Below the pieces are notes generated by a model. The model did not search any database. It saw only the letters and a program-made list of their open reading frames with translations, and was not told the origin of the DNA. From Henckelia pumila (lineage: Eukaryota; Streptophyta; Magnoliopsida; Lamiales; Gesneriaceae), in assembly GCF_033568475.1 (NCBI RefSeq), contig NC_133121.1:5766001-5830000 (forward strand): a DNA stretch of 64,000 nucleotides, in the 5' to 3' direction. Position 1 is the stretch's first letter. Each line of letters opens with the position of its first letter. This document shows positions 1 through 11,605 of the stretch, in pieces. Both the position numbers and the translations under genes were made by a program.

Positions 1-902
1 CCTACTAAAGATCAAACCGTAATCACTATTTTATATTGTGCATAAATTTATCAAAATAAAAGCAACATACAATTGAGCAGATGGTAATTTTGGAGCAAAT
101 GAAGTTTCTAATCAGATTCTAAATTAACATTTAACTGAAAAAGAGACATATTTTCGACAACCAGGACACATGTATCCTGTGTATGAGCCATGAGAAGCAT
201 CCCTTTTTTTTCCATGAAAAACCTCATTCCACTGATTTGAAAAATCATTTTACACAATTAACACAATAATATTCTGATCCCGTAAATTATAGTTACAGAT
301 CATTTCAAGTTTAAAAAACGTGCTAATTGCATGAGCATAAAGAAACCATAACAAATATAATCTATTTGAATATTGAGTCTCTTGACCACACAAAGTACTC
401 ATCATCTAAGATCAGTTCAATAACGAAGACACAGATCGTTCTTGCCACCACATCCAGACGACGACAAGGAAGATGCAAGACTCTCATCCGATATTTAATG
501 GCTTCAAATTAATGATTCACATTGCAGCAATCCAACAGCCTCTAATAAACTGGTGACATGATAATAGACAGTAAATCGTGCTCTTGACAACTAAACCATA
601 CCGAGTTGGCCCTAAAACGGCAGTCGTTAACTACAAAATTCATTCAGTTAACCACAAGATAAAGTTTCACATCATTAAAATTAGACTACAAGCTTCATTC
701 TCATTGGCACATCAGGCAAGCATAGCTAGAATAATTCTAACACCGTTCAATCTCGAAAGATTATTCAATGGTCTCGAACAAGCACCGCAACTCATTCTTA
801 ATAAAAATGCATTCCTCTAAACACACCCAAGAAAAAACATACGAAATACTTGATCCAAAATCAAAGAATAGGAGGTTTAAAAAAAAAAACAAAAAACAAA
901 AC
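1..902. other. Left edge: intron or 3' part of the unidentified gene
   Basis: AT-rich sequence downstream of the exon at 903-960. Several short open frames are present on both strands but none has a recognisable domain. It is probably intron and untranslated sequence of that gene. Confidence 0.35.
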
Positions 903-960
903 CTGGGTTAGTGAGCTTTTCGTCTGTAGAACTCGGAGGAGCATCAGATGGATTCGACAT
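903..960 (-). CDS. First coding exon of an unidentified gene (partial)
   Basis: Reading leftwards, an ATG opens 19 codons (MSNPSDAPPSSTDEKLTNP) that end exactly at a CAG|GTTTTG donor, with one base carried over to the next exon. The stretch is Ser/Pro/Asp-rich and has no domain. Upstream (961-1150) there is a pyrimidine-rich leader and an acceptor-like TTTGCAG near 1105, so the leader may itself be spliced. I could not place the following exons with confidence. A TTAG acceptor at about 542 would give a phase-compatible 12-residue tail (EAVGLLQCESLI) and a 31-aa product, but the gene may equally continue beyond the left edge. I do not recognise the family. Confidence 0.4.
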
Positions 961-1901
961 AACTGATGGTTCACTCCCTCCCTCTCTCACACACCAAAAG
1001 TCCCCTATAAAAAAAACAAGAAAAGAAATACAAAATAACCCAAGAAAATAAATCTCTTTCCTTCTACGTCGGACAAGAGCACGAATCCAAGAAAAGGGCT
1101 ACCTGCAAAATAGAAAAGACGGTTATTTATTGAATTCGGGGAGGAGAATTATCGCCAGACGATCCTGAGGAATTGGACCATATTTAGATGATGTTCTTTT
1201 GCACATCCCAAGAACAAATTTATTTTATATATTTATATTATCTCTTTGCACCGATAGCCCTCAGCTTTGTTACTTTCAGAGCATTTTTCACGAGTGACGT
1301 GATATATTTTGTAAATCGAATTCAGATATTAAACTACTAATTACGTGTTTTTCAAGCTCGTTAAAGTGTGTGTTCTTGAATTCTCCTGTTAAATGGTTGC
1401 ATTTAGACTAGCTAGAGTAGGTATTCTCGATGAGAAAGATCAATCGAACACATATCTAAATTGAAAATATTATTTTTTTTTATTGATCAAATTATTATTG
1501 AAGTTTAGTGTGGGTTACTTATAGGTTATATTTTAATAATCATCAATTAAAAACTAAAATTACATCAATATAATTCGTATGTAACTCTTATTAAACCTGC
1601 CTGCATCACAGAAAAAAGAGTCGATATTTTGGCATCACAGAAAAGTTGATTTATCAGAGAATTGGATAAGTCAATATCTCTGTATTTACACTTGTATTCT
1701 TTACAGCGTATGTATGCGCTTGAGCTTGGGAATCATCAGTATGAAAAACCCAAATTACGAAATTTCTTGGCCTTAAGACAGCTAACAGAACGCAGATTAT
1801 TCCTCCATATGTACATGATTTTCGGTATTCGGTTTTTTATTTTTTTTAGCAGGTTCCGAAGACGCTGAAATTTCTTTTGTATCTACATTATGTACTGAGT
1901 T
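961..1901. other. Leader of the left gene, then intergenic
   Basis: 961-1150 is CT/CA-rich and looks like the leader and core promoter of the minus-strand exon at 903-960. 1150-1650 is AT-rich with no feature I can support. The last 250 bases are probably the 3' untranslated region of the next minus-strand gene. Confidence 0.4.
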
Positions 1902-3146
1902 TCATGCCATAGCAACACGAGAACCTTGGCAGTCAAAACCTTCCACTCTTACGGCAGCTCGTTTTTCTTCAAACTCGACTTTGGGATGAGCTGATGAAGG
2001 ACGAGCTGGATTTGATGGGGAATAGCATTTGGAGGCCCGGTTTTCAACCCCGAAATGAGAATCTTGAACTACAGGATTTGCAGCTCTGCATGGAGGCGAT
2101 CCAAAGAAGAATGGAGGAGATGACGCTAAAGCAGCGCATTGTTCTGCTTTATAATCCTGGAAAAACAAGAGTATGTTAAATGGGATTACAAAATTAAAAC
2201 ATGACATTGTATGAATGCACGAAAGCCACAATAATATCCAGTATAACATTCAAAGGAAATGGTTGATACCGAAAGGATCTCCCCATCCAGAGATCATTTG
2301 GATTCCGTCAGCAACGAGAATTCGGACTATAACTACGTACAATTTACATTGATGGATGCTCAACGCAAATACCACCAAAGGGATTAACATGGTAATTCAT
2401 TAGATAACACTTCACAAATCCCACACCTACTAGGAAACTGTTAGGTTCATTAAAAGCTCCACACAAAACAACCCACCACAAAACTCCTAAAAGAAGTACT
2501 CGTTAGGCCTTTTTAAAAAAAAATATATCACACAATGTCACCACGAAATAACTAGTTAGAATCCGAAACTCATTTGTGGAGATAAAGCATATCCTAAAAA
2601 AAATCTCAAAGGTGTGCTCATGAATTTAACAATTTCAGCTGAAAATGGATCAAATTACAGGCAGAATTTCCAAGAACGTCAAGTTTCAGCACATTTGTGC
2701 AAAGTTTACACGTATCTGAAAATCTGTACGGCTATGTATCAAACATCACGGCTCCGGAGTTGAAGCATCATCAGACCAATAATCAATTTTGTATCAGGCA
2801 ATTAATTCAAACCAACAGATCAGACAAATTATGATTGTATGCTTATCCATGATCGAAATTTGGTAACATTAAAAAAAAAAATTATCCAGCCCAGACCAGA
2901 ATTTACCTTGCGAAGAATTAGGTCCAGCAATTCACCGCCAGGTATCGAATCACAAGCCTCGACATCATTACTGCTACCATGAAAGGCACTCCAAATCAAT
3001 AAACTAAACACAGAAATCAAATAATCGCGCGCACGAACATTGGTAAAACCTCACCGTATGCGAAATCTCAATGGCATTATGGAGGAATGGAGGTTGGATG
3101 GCCCGACCCTGCGGGGCTTGGGGCATACAACCCGACCCATTGCCAT
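1902..3146 (-). CDS. Conserved small plant protein of unknown function (GSPP/RVEGFDC family)
   Basis: Three exons (3146-3055, 3003-2907, 2156-1902) join in phase to about 147 residues. The start MAMGRVVCPKPRR is followed by an exon with the conserved GGELLDLIL block. The last exon carries the conserved motif SSPPFFFGSPPCRAANPVVQ and the C-terminal AAVRVEGFDC...AMA. I remember this arrangement from a plant-only family annotated as hypothetical protein in Arabidopsis and other dicots; its function is unknown to me. No signal peptide, membrane segment or catalytic motif is visible. The second intron is about 750 bp, the first about 50 bp. The family match rests on recalled motifs, not on a search. 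The acceptor of exon 2 (TTTAG) was chosen because it alone keeps the frame. Confidence 0.82.
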
Positions 3147-4430
3147 CGGATCTTCGCAACAATTCATGCAAGCAATTCTTCACATCGGATGCAATTTTGC
3201 AGAATCTGAATGATTTTGGGAGAAAACTATGAGAAGCCTGAATTTTTTTGAATATATTTGGAAATTTTGGAAAACAGATGTAAAGTTGACGTGGCTATAT
3301 GGAAATTAACCGATGATTTTTTATCCTCCCTTTTTCAATTAATAATAATATTGTCGTGAATATTCTTTGGAATAAATGTATGCATGTACAATATTTTTAC
3401 TTTTATATCATAATATCTATGAGATATTTATTATTATATTATTATGATTATTATTATATCATAGTAACATCTATGAGATATCAGATATTCTGGAAAGTCT
3501 ATGCTACTTCAAGGCACTGTTTTTCGGGTGGCGTGGAAGAATATGATTGGTTAAAATTAGTAGGCCTCACATCATGTTTTTTTTTTTAAAAAAAAAAAAA
3601 ACAAAGCTTGCATTAATGAAAAACATCGTGAGTTACAATATTGTTTAGTCAACTAGGGCTTACACCATTTATGAACTCATCATTCTAAGAAAGTTGCAAG
3701 GCATTACGGGCAGGGGTGGACCCAGAAAATTTGGTCGGGAGCACAATTACGAACGGAGCTATGTGTTGTTTCGCCCGAGTGGTCGCTTGGGCGACCTAAT
3801 TTTTTTTTTATTTTTTATATATTAAATTTAATCAACTTTGTCATTATCCCCTTGAACAATTTTAAAAATAAAAAGATAAAAGCTGAACACATAAAAAAAT
3901 AGTGAGCTTAAAAAATTTTAATTTGGATAAATGTTGACTTTTTTTAGAGTTCTATCTAAAAACTCGTGCTTAATAGGCTTTTTTCATGTACGAGAACATG
4001 AATCGAAGCTTTTCCTTCACGTTTAACCAATCAATCCATGCTTTTGGAACCTAGCATACAATATTTCACCACCAATTATTTCATTATAGCGAAGATCGAT
4101 AAAATATTATAGCACTTAAAAAAACAAAAAACAAAAAAACAAAAAAAAAAAAAAGAAAGAGAGAAGAATGATGCTATAATTGAAGACAGTAAAGTTTGTT
4201 CAAACTAGAAGGCAGAGTAGAACACAATGGCACTTGATACACCAAACATCAAAATCGACCAAGGGGATCCACATTTTCCGAAAATGCAGTAAATAATTCA
4301 ATTTTTCACCAGCGAGAAAAAATAACGAAAAACATAGATGTCCAAAACATTCTTTCAGCTTCAGCAAAAAGGAGTTTCCAGGTCAAAACTTGAAATCCCG
4401 ACAACGAGTCTACAATGAGTACATAGATGG
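3147..4430. other. Intergenic, AT-rich
   Basis: Lies between the 5' end of the GSPP-family gene and the 3' end of RPS7. It holds a short direct repeat with the core ATCTATGAGATAT (near 3415 and 3470), a T/A homopolymer junction near 3580-3600 and an A-rich tract near 4120-4155. The first ~100 bases are probably the leader of the gene to the left. No coding signal seen. Confidence 0.5.
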
Positions 4431-5562
4431 TTATGCCTCTGTTACTGGAAATTCGAAGACAACGTCTTTCCCTGAAAGCTTCCGGTATACTCCAGCAAAT
4501 GTCTCCAACTTGCTCTCAGTGTCATTCTTGGACTTGGGATCCAAAAAGACCTGCAATGAGACGGAAACTGATGGTAAAACCATGTAAAAAGCTGCCAGAA
4601 CAGAAAGTCGAACTAAAAATGATGTCAAGAAATCATCACCTTCATAATCTTGGATCCATCAAGCCTATATCTGATGCGTTTTCCAACAATCTCAGCAGGA
4701 TAAACAACATCCTCCATCATGGCCTCATGCACAGATGTAAGAGTACGTGTACGTGGCCTCTGGACAGCAGAGCCCTTCTTCGGAGGGCGCAAAATTCTTC
4801 TGGTAGCAATTAGAACCACTTCCTGTACTTCCAAAATTACTATCATCAACACACAAGCAGTTGTCGAGCAATTAAACATGTGTCCGTGTTTGCTACCGAA
4901 AACAAAATACACTCGAGTGAACACCACAGGCAGTGGAAATGAAGTTCAAGGTCACACAAAGATGCAACATTGCAAAGAAAAAAAAAAGCAGCAATTCCAT
5001 TTTCTTGTAACAACCTTTTCTGTCCTGGTATTTTATATTGTCACAAATGAAAACAAAACCACCACCATCCATGAAAATCCTTCTACTTTGAGTGACCATA
5101 TGCAAAGCATCATGTTAGAATTACCTTTCCACTGAACTTCTTCTCAAGCTCCCTCACCAACCTAGGTTGGATCTTACGGAAAGCTTTTCTCAATCGGAAA
5201 GGAACATGGACCACAACAGCCTTCTTCCCACCAGAAACATCAACTTGCCTGCAGGGTGTGCAATGGATTGCTTATAGTTAAAAATTATGCACTGCAAAAA
5301 ACAAAGGCTAAGATTGTAACACCTACAAGGCAGAGTTGATGTAGAGGTCTTTCAAATCACTCTTTATTTCTTGATTTGTATTCTCCAGATCAAACAGAGC
5401 CTGCAGATAGAGCAAGAAGACATATTTCAACAAGTACATTTCCAAAATTCAACAAAATGTGGCGACTTAAGTAGCAGCGGTAATAACCTGAGCAACAGTC
5501 TCCTCAAACTCTGTGGGCTCAGCATCTTTGTCCTTGTGAATCTTTTGCAATGCAGTGTACAT
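4431..5562 (-). CDS. RPS7: 40S ribosomal protein eS7 (S7e)
   Basis: Five coding exons (5562-5488, 5400-5327, 5248-5125, 4822-4640, 4550-4431) give 191 residues, the usual length of plant eS7. It is a structural protein of the small cytosolic ribosomal subunit that also takes part in pre-rRNA processing. Recognisable blocks in order are [95 protein letters not shown] and the C-terminal [14 protein letters not shown]. All junctions are GT–AG and in phase. The start [10 protein letters not shown] lies just inside the second transcribed exon, because a leader exon around 6140-6190 is joined to it by an intron. Telo-box and site II motifs upstream fit co-regulation with other ribosomal protein genes. 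No defect is visible. Confidence 0.97.
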
Positions 5563-6190
5563 CTTGAAAGAACTTCAAGCAAACAAAACAAGCAATAAAT
5601 TACCCAACCACTGACTCCAACTTTTACGGTGCAGTTTCTTCCTTATTTCCGTGAATTTCTTACATACAGAGGATTGTACAAATGCATATGCTCCCCACCC
5701 CACCCCACCCCACATCACTGCCTCCATTTCTGCCACCAATGTCTGACGGCATTCAACAACCAGGGCTAATCTTACAAATATTGTCTTAATGGAACTAACA
5801 AGAAGCTTGAATTAGTTCAACAAGCGTAATTAGTTAAATCTCAATGATATGAACTGTTTCTTAAAAACTACAAGAATATCTGATCAAAAACTATGTATTT
5901 CCAGTAAAAATAACTGCTATTATCAATAAAATAATCTAATCAACAAACCGCACATAAAATTCGATGCAAAAACACTCTACGCACTAGCCAAAAAATATGT
6001 TACCAACACAATTAAGACCCTCCAATACAAGACCATCGCACACAATAATTCAGCTTACTAAGCTCGTTGAAATCAAATACTACGAACTTCGATTAACATA
6101 ACAAGCACTAAAGGCGCTAAAACAGTACGTGATTACCTCTCAACCGATCCCCCTACACCTTGTTTTCGGCTGATGAGCAGCGGAGCTTTG
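5563..6190 (-). other. RPS7 leader exon and 5'-UTR intron, with G4 motif
   Basis: The RPS7 leader (about 6139-6190) ends at a GGTTGAGAG|GTAATC donor and is joined to an acceptor a few bases before the start codon, leaving a leader intron of about 560 bp. Long leader introns near the start are common in plant ribosomal protein genes and often raise expression. Inside it, 5693-5711 holds four C4 runs separated by single A, that is four G4 runs with one-base loops on the transcribed-sense strand. Confidence 0.7.
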
Positions 6191-6238
6191 GAGGGAAAAG
6201 ACGGCTCAGTGAGATCGAATGAACAATTAGAGTAGTGA

Positions 6239-6285
6239 TAGGGTTTTCTTACAGGGCCAAATGTTTGGGCCTCGTAAATTGGGCC
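6239..6285 (-). promoter_or_regulatory. RPS7 promoter: telo-box plus site II elements
   Basis: On the minus strand, AAACCCTA (6246-6239) lies about 50 bases upstream of the inferred leader exon. Behind it are GGCCCA-type site II cores at 6285-6280 and 6271-6266 and a third related GGCCC near 6258. The telo-box with TCP-bound site II elements is the known signature of plant ribosomal protein and cell-growth genes. The match to RPS7 directly downstream supports the call. Confidence 0.75.
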
Positions 6286-6394
6286 AATGTTTGAAATGTA
6301 AATTTTGGTCCATTCTCATAGAATAATGCCGTTTATTTGTTTTTCAATTATATTAGACGAAATACTCTGCAACATTTGGTGTCACAAACCGTGC

Positions 6395-6706
6395 TACACT
6401 TTACCAAAAACAACCTCGTTTGCACAAATTATTAAAAATTAAATTCATTAAACAATATGGATGAACAAAATATAATTAATCATTGATAAAATTTTCGATT
6501 CACCTATTTTTTCAATTAAAAAAATCATCAATAAATTTTTTTACTCATTTATCGTGCTTGGGACACAATTTATTGTCTATTTTAATTGAAAAAATAGGCG
6601 AATCGAACATTTTATCAATGATTAATTATATTTTATTCATCCATGTTGTTTAATGAATTTAATTTTTAATAATTTGTACAAACGGGGTTGTTTTTACCAA
6701 AGTGTA
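6395..6706. mobile_element. Foldback MITE with TA duplication, Tc1/mariner (Stowaway-like)
   Basis: Two arms of about 122 bp (6395-6516 and 6584-6706) are inverted copies differing at roughly eight to ten positions, around a spacer of about 67 bp. Both ends read TACACTTT followed by AAAAACAACC, so TA is the likely target duplication and CACTTT the terminus. It has no coding capacity. Length, TA target and near-complete hairpin fit a Stowaway-type MITE, although the terminus is not the classic CTCCCTCC. It sits about 110 bp upstream of the RPS7 promoter motifs. Confidence 0.75.
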
Positions 6707-7688
6707 TATCATCTTGATAATTTTTAAGACAATTTGTTGAACACATAGATCTACAAATTAATCTGAAAATAACATTTGATTCGTTGTTCTAATTATATAA
6801 TCGGACTTAAATATCTTGCTCAATTAGCATGTTCCATATATACTAGTCGACAGCAGCCGATTCTGATCTCATAATCTGAATTTTAAAATACCAAAAACAG
6901 CTCTATCAAGTTATAAAATCAATCTACTTTTATTTAACTATCATGAAAAATAAACTATATTAGTAAATTTGTGACGCAACTATAGTTATCTGTCAATTTC
7001 TCAAAAAAAATTTAAAATACAAAAATAGATGGCCAAGAATATACCATTTAGTGTCCCTTACAATTTGCAGAATGAAAAAAAATTTACCACGGAATTTGAT
7101 CCAAAGATGAGCAGGTATTCACTGAGGCAGATGTCCACAGTTAAATGTGATTTTAAACATGAAATATGAACCTCAAACCTTGAGTATACGATGAGTTTGT
7201 CTGCACTCTTCTTCTTCTTCGCTTTCAAGTAAAAACCAAATAATTTCGGAGTCATGTCCTTGATTGCGTTTACTCTTCAAGGTGGCACCAGGCTACCAGC
7301 AACCTACAATTAGCTGCGGAGAGCAATTTCAAGAAGCTCCTTTTAAACACCTGATCACCTGGTCGGATACAGATTTTCGAGACGGGGAAAAATTTTATTA
7401 TGGAGAAGAACATTGATTCAGTAGCAGGGGTATGTAAACATATTAGGCAGTACAGGAACCAGTTCTTCATTCAGGAACTCTGAAAAAAAAGGTGTCAAAT
7501 ATATACAGCATCATCGTCTGAAGAGATCAAAAGCCGATACTGTTTTCAAATTTTTTGAGGCTTTAGCGTCTCAGAACTCCAATTCTAATAATGTTCAACA
7601 TAAAATTTCACATTCTTGTCACATCTAGACTTCCTATTGAAAATGAACTCCATAGAAGATTATATGGAAATTTTGTATGCTCTAAATT
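6707..7688. other. Intergenic and 3' flank of the hydrolase gene
   Basis: AT-rich to about 7050. 7050-7688 is probably the 3' untranslated or downstream region of the minus-strand hydrolase. Two open frames of 65-66 codons here lack any domain similarity and are not needed to complete the hydrolase. Confidence 0.45.
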
Positions 7689-10600
7689 TCATGCACCCAG
7701 CCATGCAAGGATCACTTCTGCACCTTTTACCCACGAACAATCCAGCATCATGTCGTGGGCAACTCCTTCGATGCAAACCGGTGACACACCATAAAACTTG
7801 CCTGTTTCACTGAGTCCCTCGGCATCCTACAGGAATCATATGATTGTAAATTGTAATTAATAGAGCAGCATCTTATATCCAGGCTTCAGAAGAGTTGAAT
7901 TTATATAAATTGAGTGGCAAGAAGAAACTAGAAGAATGTTAGAAAAATGTACCATAAAATCAAGGAAAATGCAACTAAATCATCTGATCTACTTTGAACA
8001 TTCAGGAAACATACAGAAAATGAATTATTTTACCACTATGAAATCATCTTTTGCTCCCAATACAAGAATTTTGATAGACGAATCCTTCACTTTAGGAACG
8101 GGAAGTGATGCATTGAGCTTCCGGAGGTCAAACAATGGCAATCTTGAACTTTCTGTCATAAGCATTTGGTATCTGCAAATGTTTTTTTAAAAAGAAGCTC
8201 AAACATTGTTTCCAGAAAAATGAAACAACAGTAAGCTTCCATTTCTTTTCCTTTCATATTATAATCTAAGGTGGGCCCTCTGGGGCAGCAGAAAGTAGGA
8301 GGTCATTGAGCTAGGGATAATTTTGAGAGGGTGGTTGTATAGCATCCAATCTTTATCTTTTGTAAATATGTTCCCAATTAGGATGCTCTCATTCTGCCGA
8401 TCAATGATAACAGCTAAATCTGGAACGACTTTTATGGATTGCAGCTCAATCACATTGAGATCCTTATTTCTATTATCCATGTAGAAAATATTCCAATTTA
8501 AATCAACAGATGATCCTCATAATAATTCAAACCTTCGAGCTAACCAGTATAGTTTAGCGCATCCAAATCTAAGCACTATACAATTCACCAAAACATCATA
8601 TCTTGAAACTTTTGGATAGCATTATCAAGTTCAATAATGTTCAGTTTGACTTTCATTGCCAATTAACACAAGTAAAGTATTGAAGTAAATCCTTCGATCT
8701 CCAACACACAATTCATTTGTCAAGCTTTAAATATTTGAAAAACTATACTCTTCCATTGTGACCATTCAAACATGTTGCTTACACTTTATTAAAATACGAG
8801 AGTGTGTTAAATCGAATATTAAGAAACTAGTCAGTAGGTTCTCATGTACTAACCGTTGGACAAGGTAATCGTCCATTGACGCAGAGAAGAAAGTTTCTTT
8901 ACAAAGAGGCAGAGATGTTTGAAAAGCTTTGGCTGCCAAACTGCGTGTCACCTGCTCCATTGAAAAGTTTAATTATGTAAAATTCACAGAAAAGCATAAC
9001 TCGCGAGTGACTTTAAGATGTATAACATGGATATAAATCCACAATTCGCTTTTCTTTATTATATTTTATGCGGCAGTGAATAATTATCACTGAAATTCAA
9101 TTAGGGGATGAAACCATGTACCATAAACTACAATTGGAAGCAATACAATAAGTTAAATAGCTTTAAAAGAACTAAAGACGGACAGAAGTTGCTTGATCAC
9201 CGAAGCATTGTTTTGAAGGGAGAACTATATATAAGTTGCAGGTGCCAGTGTCAGAGCCATTGCATTATACAAGTGAAAAAATGAGTGGTGCATTTTTTAA
9301 AAGGGCAATTACCTTAAATGCAGCAATGGGCTTGGAGAACAAATAACGCCAAACCAACCCACTAAATAAATGCAAAGAAAATATGTCAATTTGACAAAAT
9401 GAAGAATCACAAGTTGTAAATGCAGGGACTCACCTATTTCCTGAAGGAGGCACTGAGCAAACAAGAACAGCTCCAGACAGAGATAAGGACGAGGATCCCT
9501 TTTCTGAGATTGAGCGGGACAGGGAAAAACAGAGTAAAAAATAAACTGTTAAAAGAATGACCATTTAAAATAAATAAATATCTTAACTTGCTCAAAAATG
9601 CAAAAAGGATGCATTCTGCTTCATTTTCACAAGAAATAATCCAAACAAGAAGCTTAGGAAGTAAATACAATTGAGAAGTTGCGTCTCATCTAACGCTATA
9701 AAATCATGTGAAACAGTGAAAGGCTGGTTTTATGACCTGAGATAGAACTCCTTTTGATGTTATTGACTAATTTTGAAATAAACAAAGATTATTGAAATGA
9801 AATAACACATATTTTCATCCAAGTTTCCTTCCACAGAAAAACAGTAAAGAAATCTACAAGAAGATGTTTTTAATATCAGCAAACTGTAAGATGACCGTGT
9901 AGTGGTTCTTATCAATCTTCATAAGGATGACAAGAAAATAAACTTCATAGTTTCCACTTTCCATACTAAAAATTGGTACTTACCTTGTATGACACCATTT
10001 TCTACACCAGCAATATAGTATTGAACAATAAGCCCACCAAAAGAATGCCCTACCAACACTGGTGGTAATTGAATCTCCTTTTCAATGAAATCAGCAATGT
10101 CAGCTGCATGAGTCTACTGCAATCAAGCAGTGTTTGGGTTTAGAAAGTAACAAGCATATTAAGTTCAATGTCTCAATCCATTCAAAAAAAGGTTCAATAT
10201 CTCGATCCATTCAAAAAAAAAAAAAGTTCAATGCCTCAATCAAATTTATCTAATCGAGAGAGGTTTATTTTCTATTGAAAAGGAAAGGATACCTGGAGAG
10301 AACCTGCTACAGCACCAGCTGGAGATTCACTTTCTCCCTGAAAAAGTTGATAATACACAATACCTCACAATCCAGAAACACAGCTACATCCACAATATTG
10401 GGGAAATCAAAATTTCAATATGTGTTTGGATCAGAACAAGGCTAAGAATTGATGATGTGCACAAACAATAAACAGAAGAAAATCGGGGAATTTTTTTTTT
10501 AAACAATATAAAGCACACATTAAAATGTTGTACATACTTGCTGGATATGTAACAAATGTCATGGTTCCATGAATAACATAGTTTGAGTGGCTTGAGAATC

Positions 10601-11605
10601 TTTACGACCAAAAGGCAACCTGGGAAATTTGTTCAGGGTAAGAAATGTGGTCTTTGTTCATATTAGGGATTGGAATAAGGCGCATACACCGAATGCACAA
10701 GACATTTGGATATTGCCGATCCTTTCGGGCTTAGCACCTAATATTGGTGTTGTCTTTGAGAATTTATAAGGCCGAAGGGCAACCTAGGAAATCATCTCAG
10801 TATCCGTGATGTGATCTATATTGATGGTACAGATGGAATCAAGGTTTATCATGTATGACATACCAACAATCGAATGAATGTCTTACAATGGGTTGCGGCA
10901 GGTGTCAGCTCCTAGCGGTGGTTAATGTAACATGTTGCACAATGGGCTACGGTGGACTTCAGCTCCTAGTGGTGGTTGATGTAACATGTTCCGCAATGGA
11001 ATTCAAGTTAAGCTCGCCAACCTAACAAGTTCAATTTTTTTTTCCCGGGTAAACAGCCTAACGTAATTGGTGACTTTTAATTCATTTTAGAGACCACAAA
11101 AACTCAGATTTCCTTCACTGTTTTTTCCCCTCCAAGAAAATCGCTTGAACGAGCGAGCAGAAGGTTTCTGCTACCGCACATTGCGGCACTAGATAACGTG
11201 CTTACGGTTTACGAACTCACTGAGAAGATCAACATATCAAAGACACTTAGCCCACCAGAGAGAGAGAGATTATACCTGACCCAGCAAGCTGAGAGCATAG
11301 CAATCAAACCCATTCCCAGAAAAGTAGGGCAGCCAATGTTCAGACCAGCACCAAGCCGCGTGGAAGCTTCCGTGTACGAACAGCAGAGGTGAGCTCCGCG
11401 GATTCTTATCGAAACCCTTTTGAAAAATGAACTCCATGTTTAAACCGGAGGGGAGCTTGTGAAAATGGCGGGACTGGCCCTGCTTCAGTTCATAAGGGAC
11501 CCGTGTTTTGTGATCGCTGTTCGTTATGGTTGCGCGGCGGCGCATGGTGGCAATGCCGTTAGCAATGGGGAGGGCCGCCATCGCTGGGGCACCTGGAGCT
11601 ACCAA
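7689..11605 (-). CDS. Alpha/beta-hydrolase fold protein (lysophospholipase-like), possibly plastid-targeted
   Basis: Eight exons (11605-11276, 10337-10293, 10113-9984, 9503-9434, 9361-9313, 8951-8854, 8172-8034, 7826-7689) join in phase to 332 residues. The oxyanion-hole motif FVHGSFHAAWCW lies at about 76-87, the nucleophile elbow GHSFGG at 147-152 (Ser149), the acid in GAKDDFIVD at about 280-288 and the catalytic His in GVAHDMMLD (His311), so the triad is complete. The order of lid-region motifs (SGAVLVCSVPPSGN, GLVWRYLFSKPIAAFK, LCKETFFSASM) matches a plant family of unassigned alpha/beta-hydrolases. The first ~45 residues are Ala/Arg/Ser/Thr-rich with few acids, as in a chloroplast transit peptide; this is inference. 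The substrate is unknown. Intron 1 is nearly 1 kb and carries tandem duplications. Confidence 0.95.
10591..10992. repeat. Two nested tandem duplications in hydrolase intron 1
   Basis: A diverged duplication of about 163 bp (copies starting at 10591 and 10754, sharing a GAGAAT...GGCAACCTGGGAAAT-like block) is followed by an exact-length 54-bp duplication (10885-10938 and 10939-10992, sharing TCAGCTCCTAG and ATGTAACATGTT). The copies differ by several substitutions, so they are not recent. No transposon family recognised. Confidence 0.7.

Noticed and set aside
4427-5135. Plus-strand frames of 128 and 138 codons across RPS7
   Set aside because: They are antisense shadows of the eS7 exons and introns.
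7058-7470. Two minus-strand frames downstream of the alpha/beta-hydrolase
   Set aside because: The hydrolase is complete with a stop at 7689, and these frames have no domain or splice continuity.
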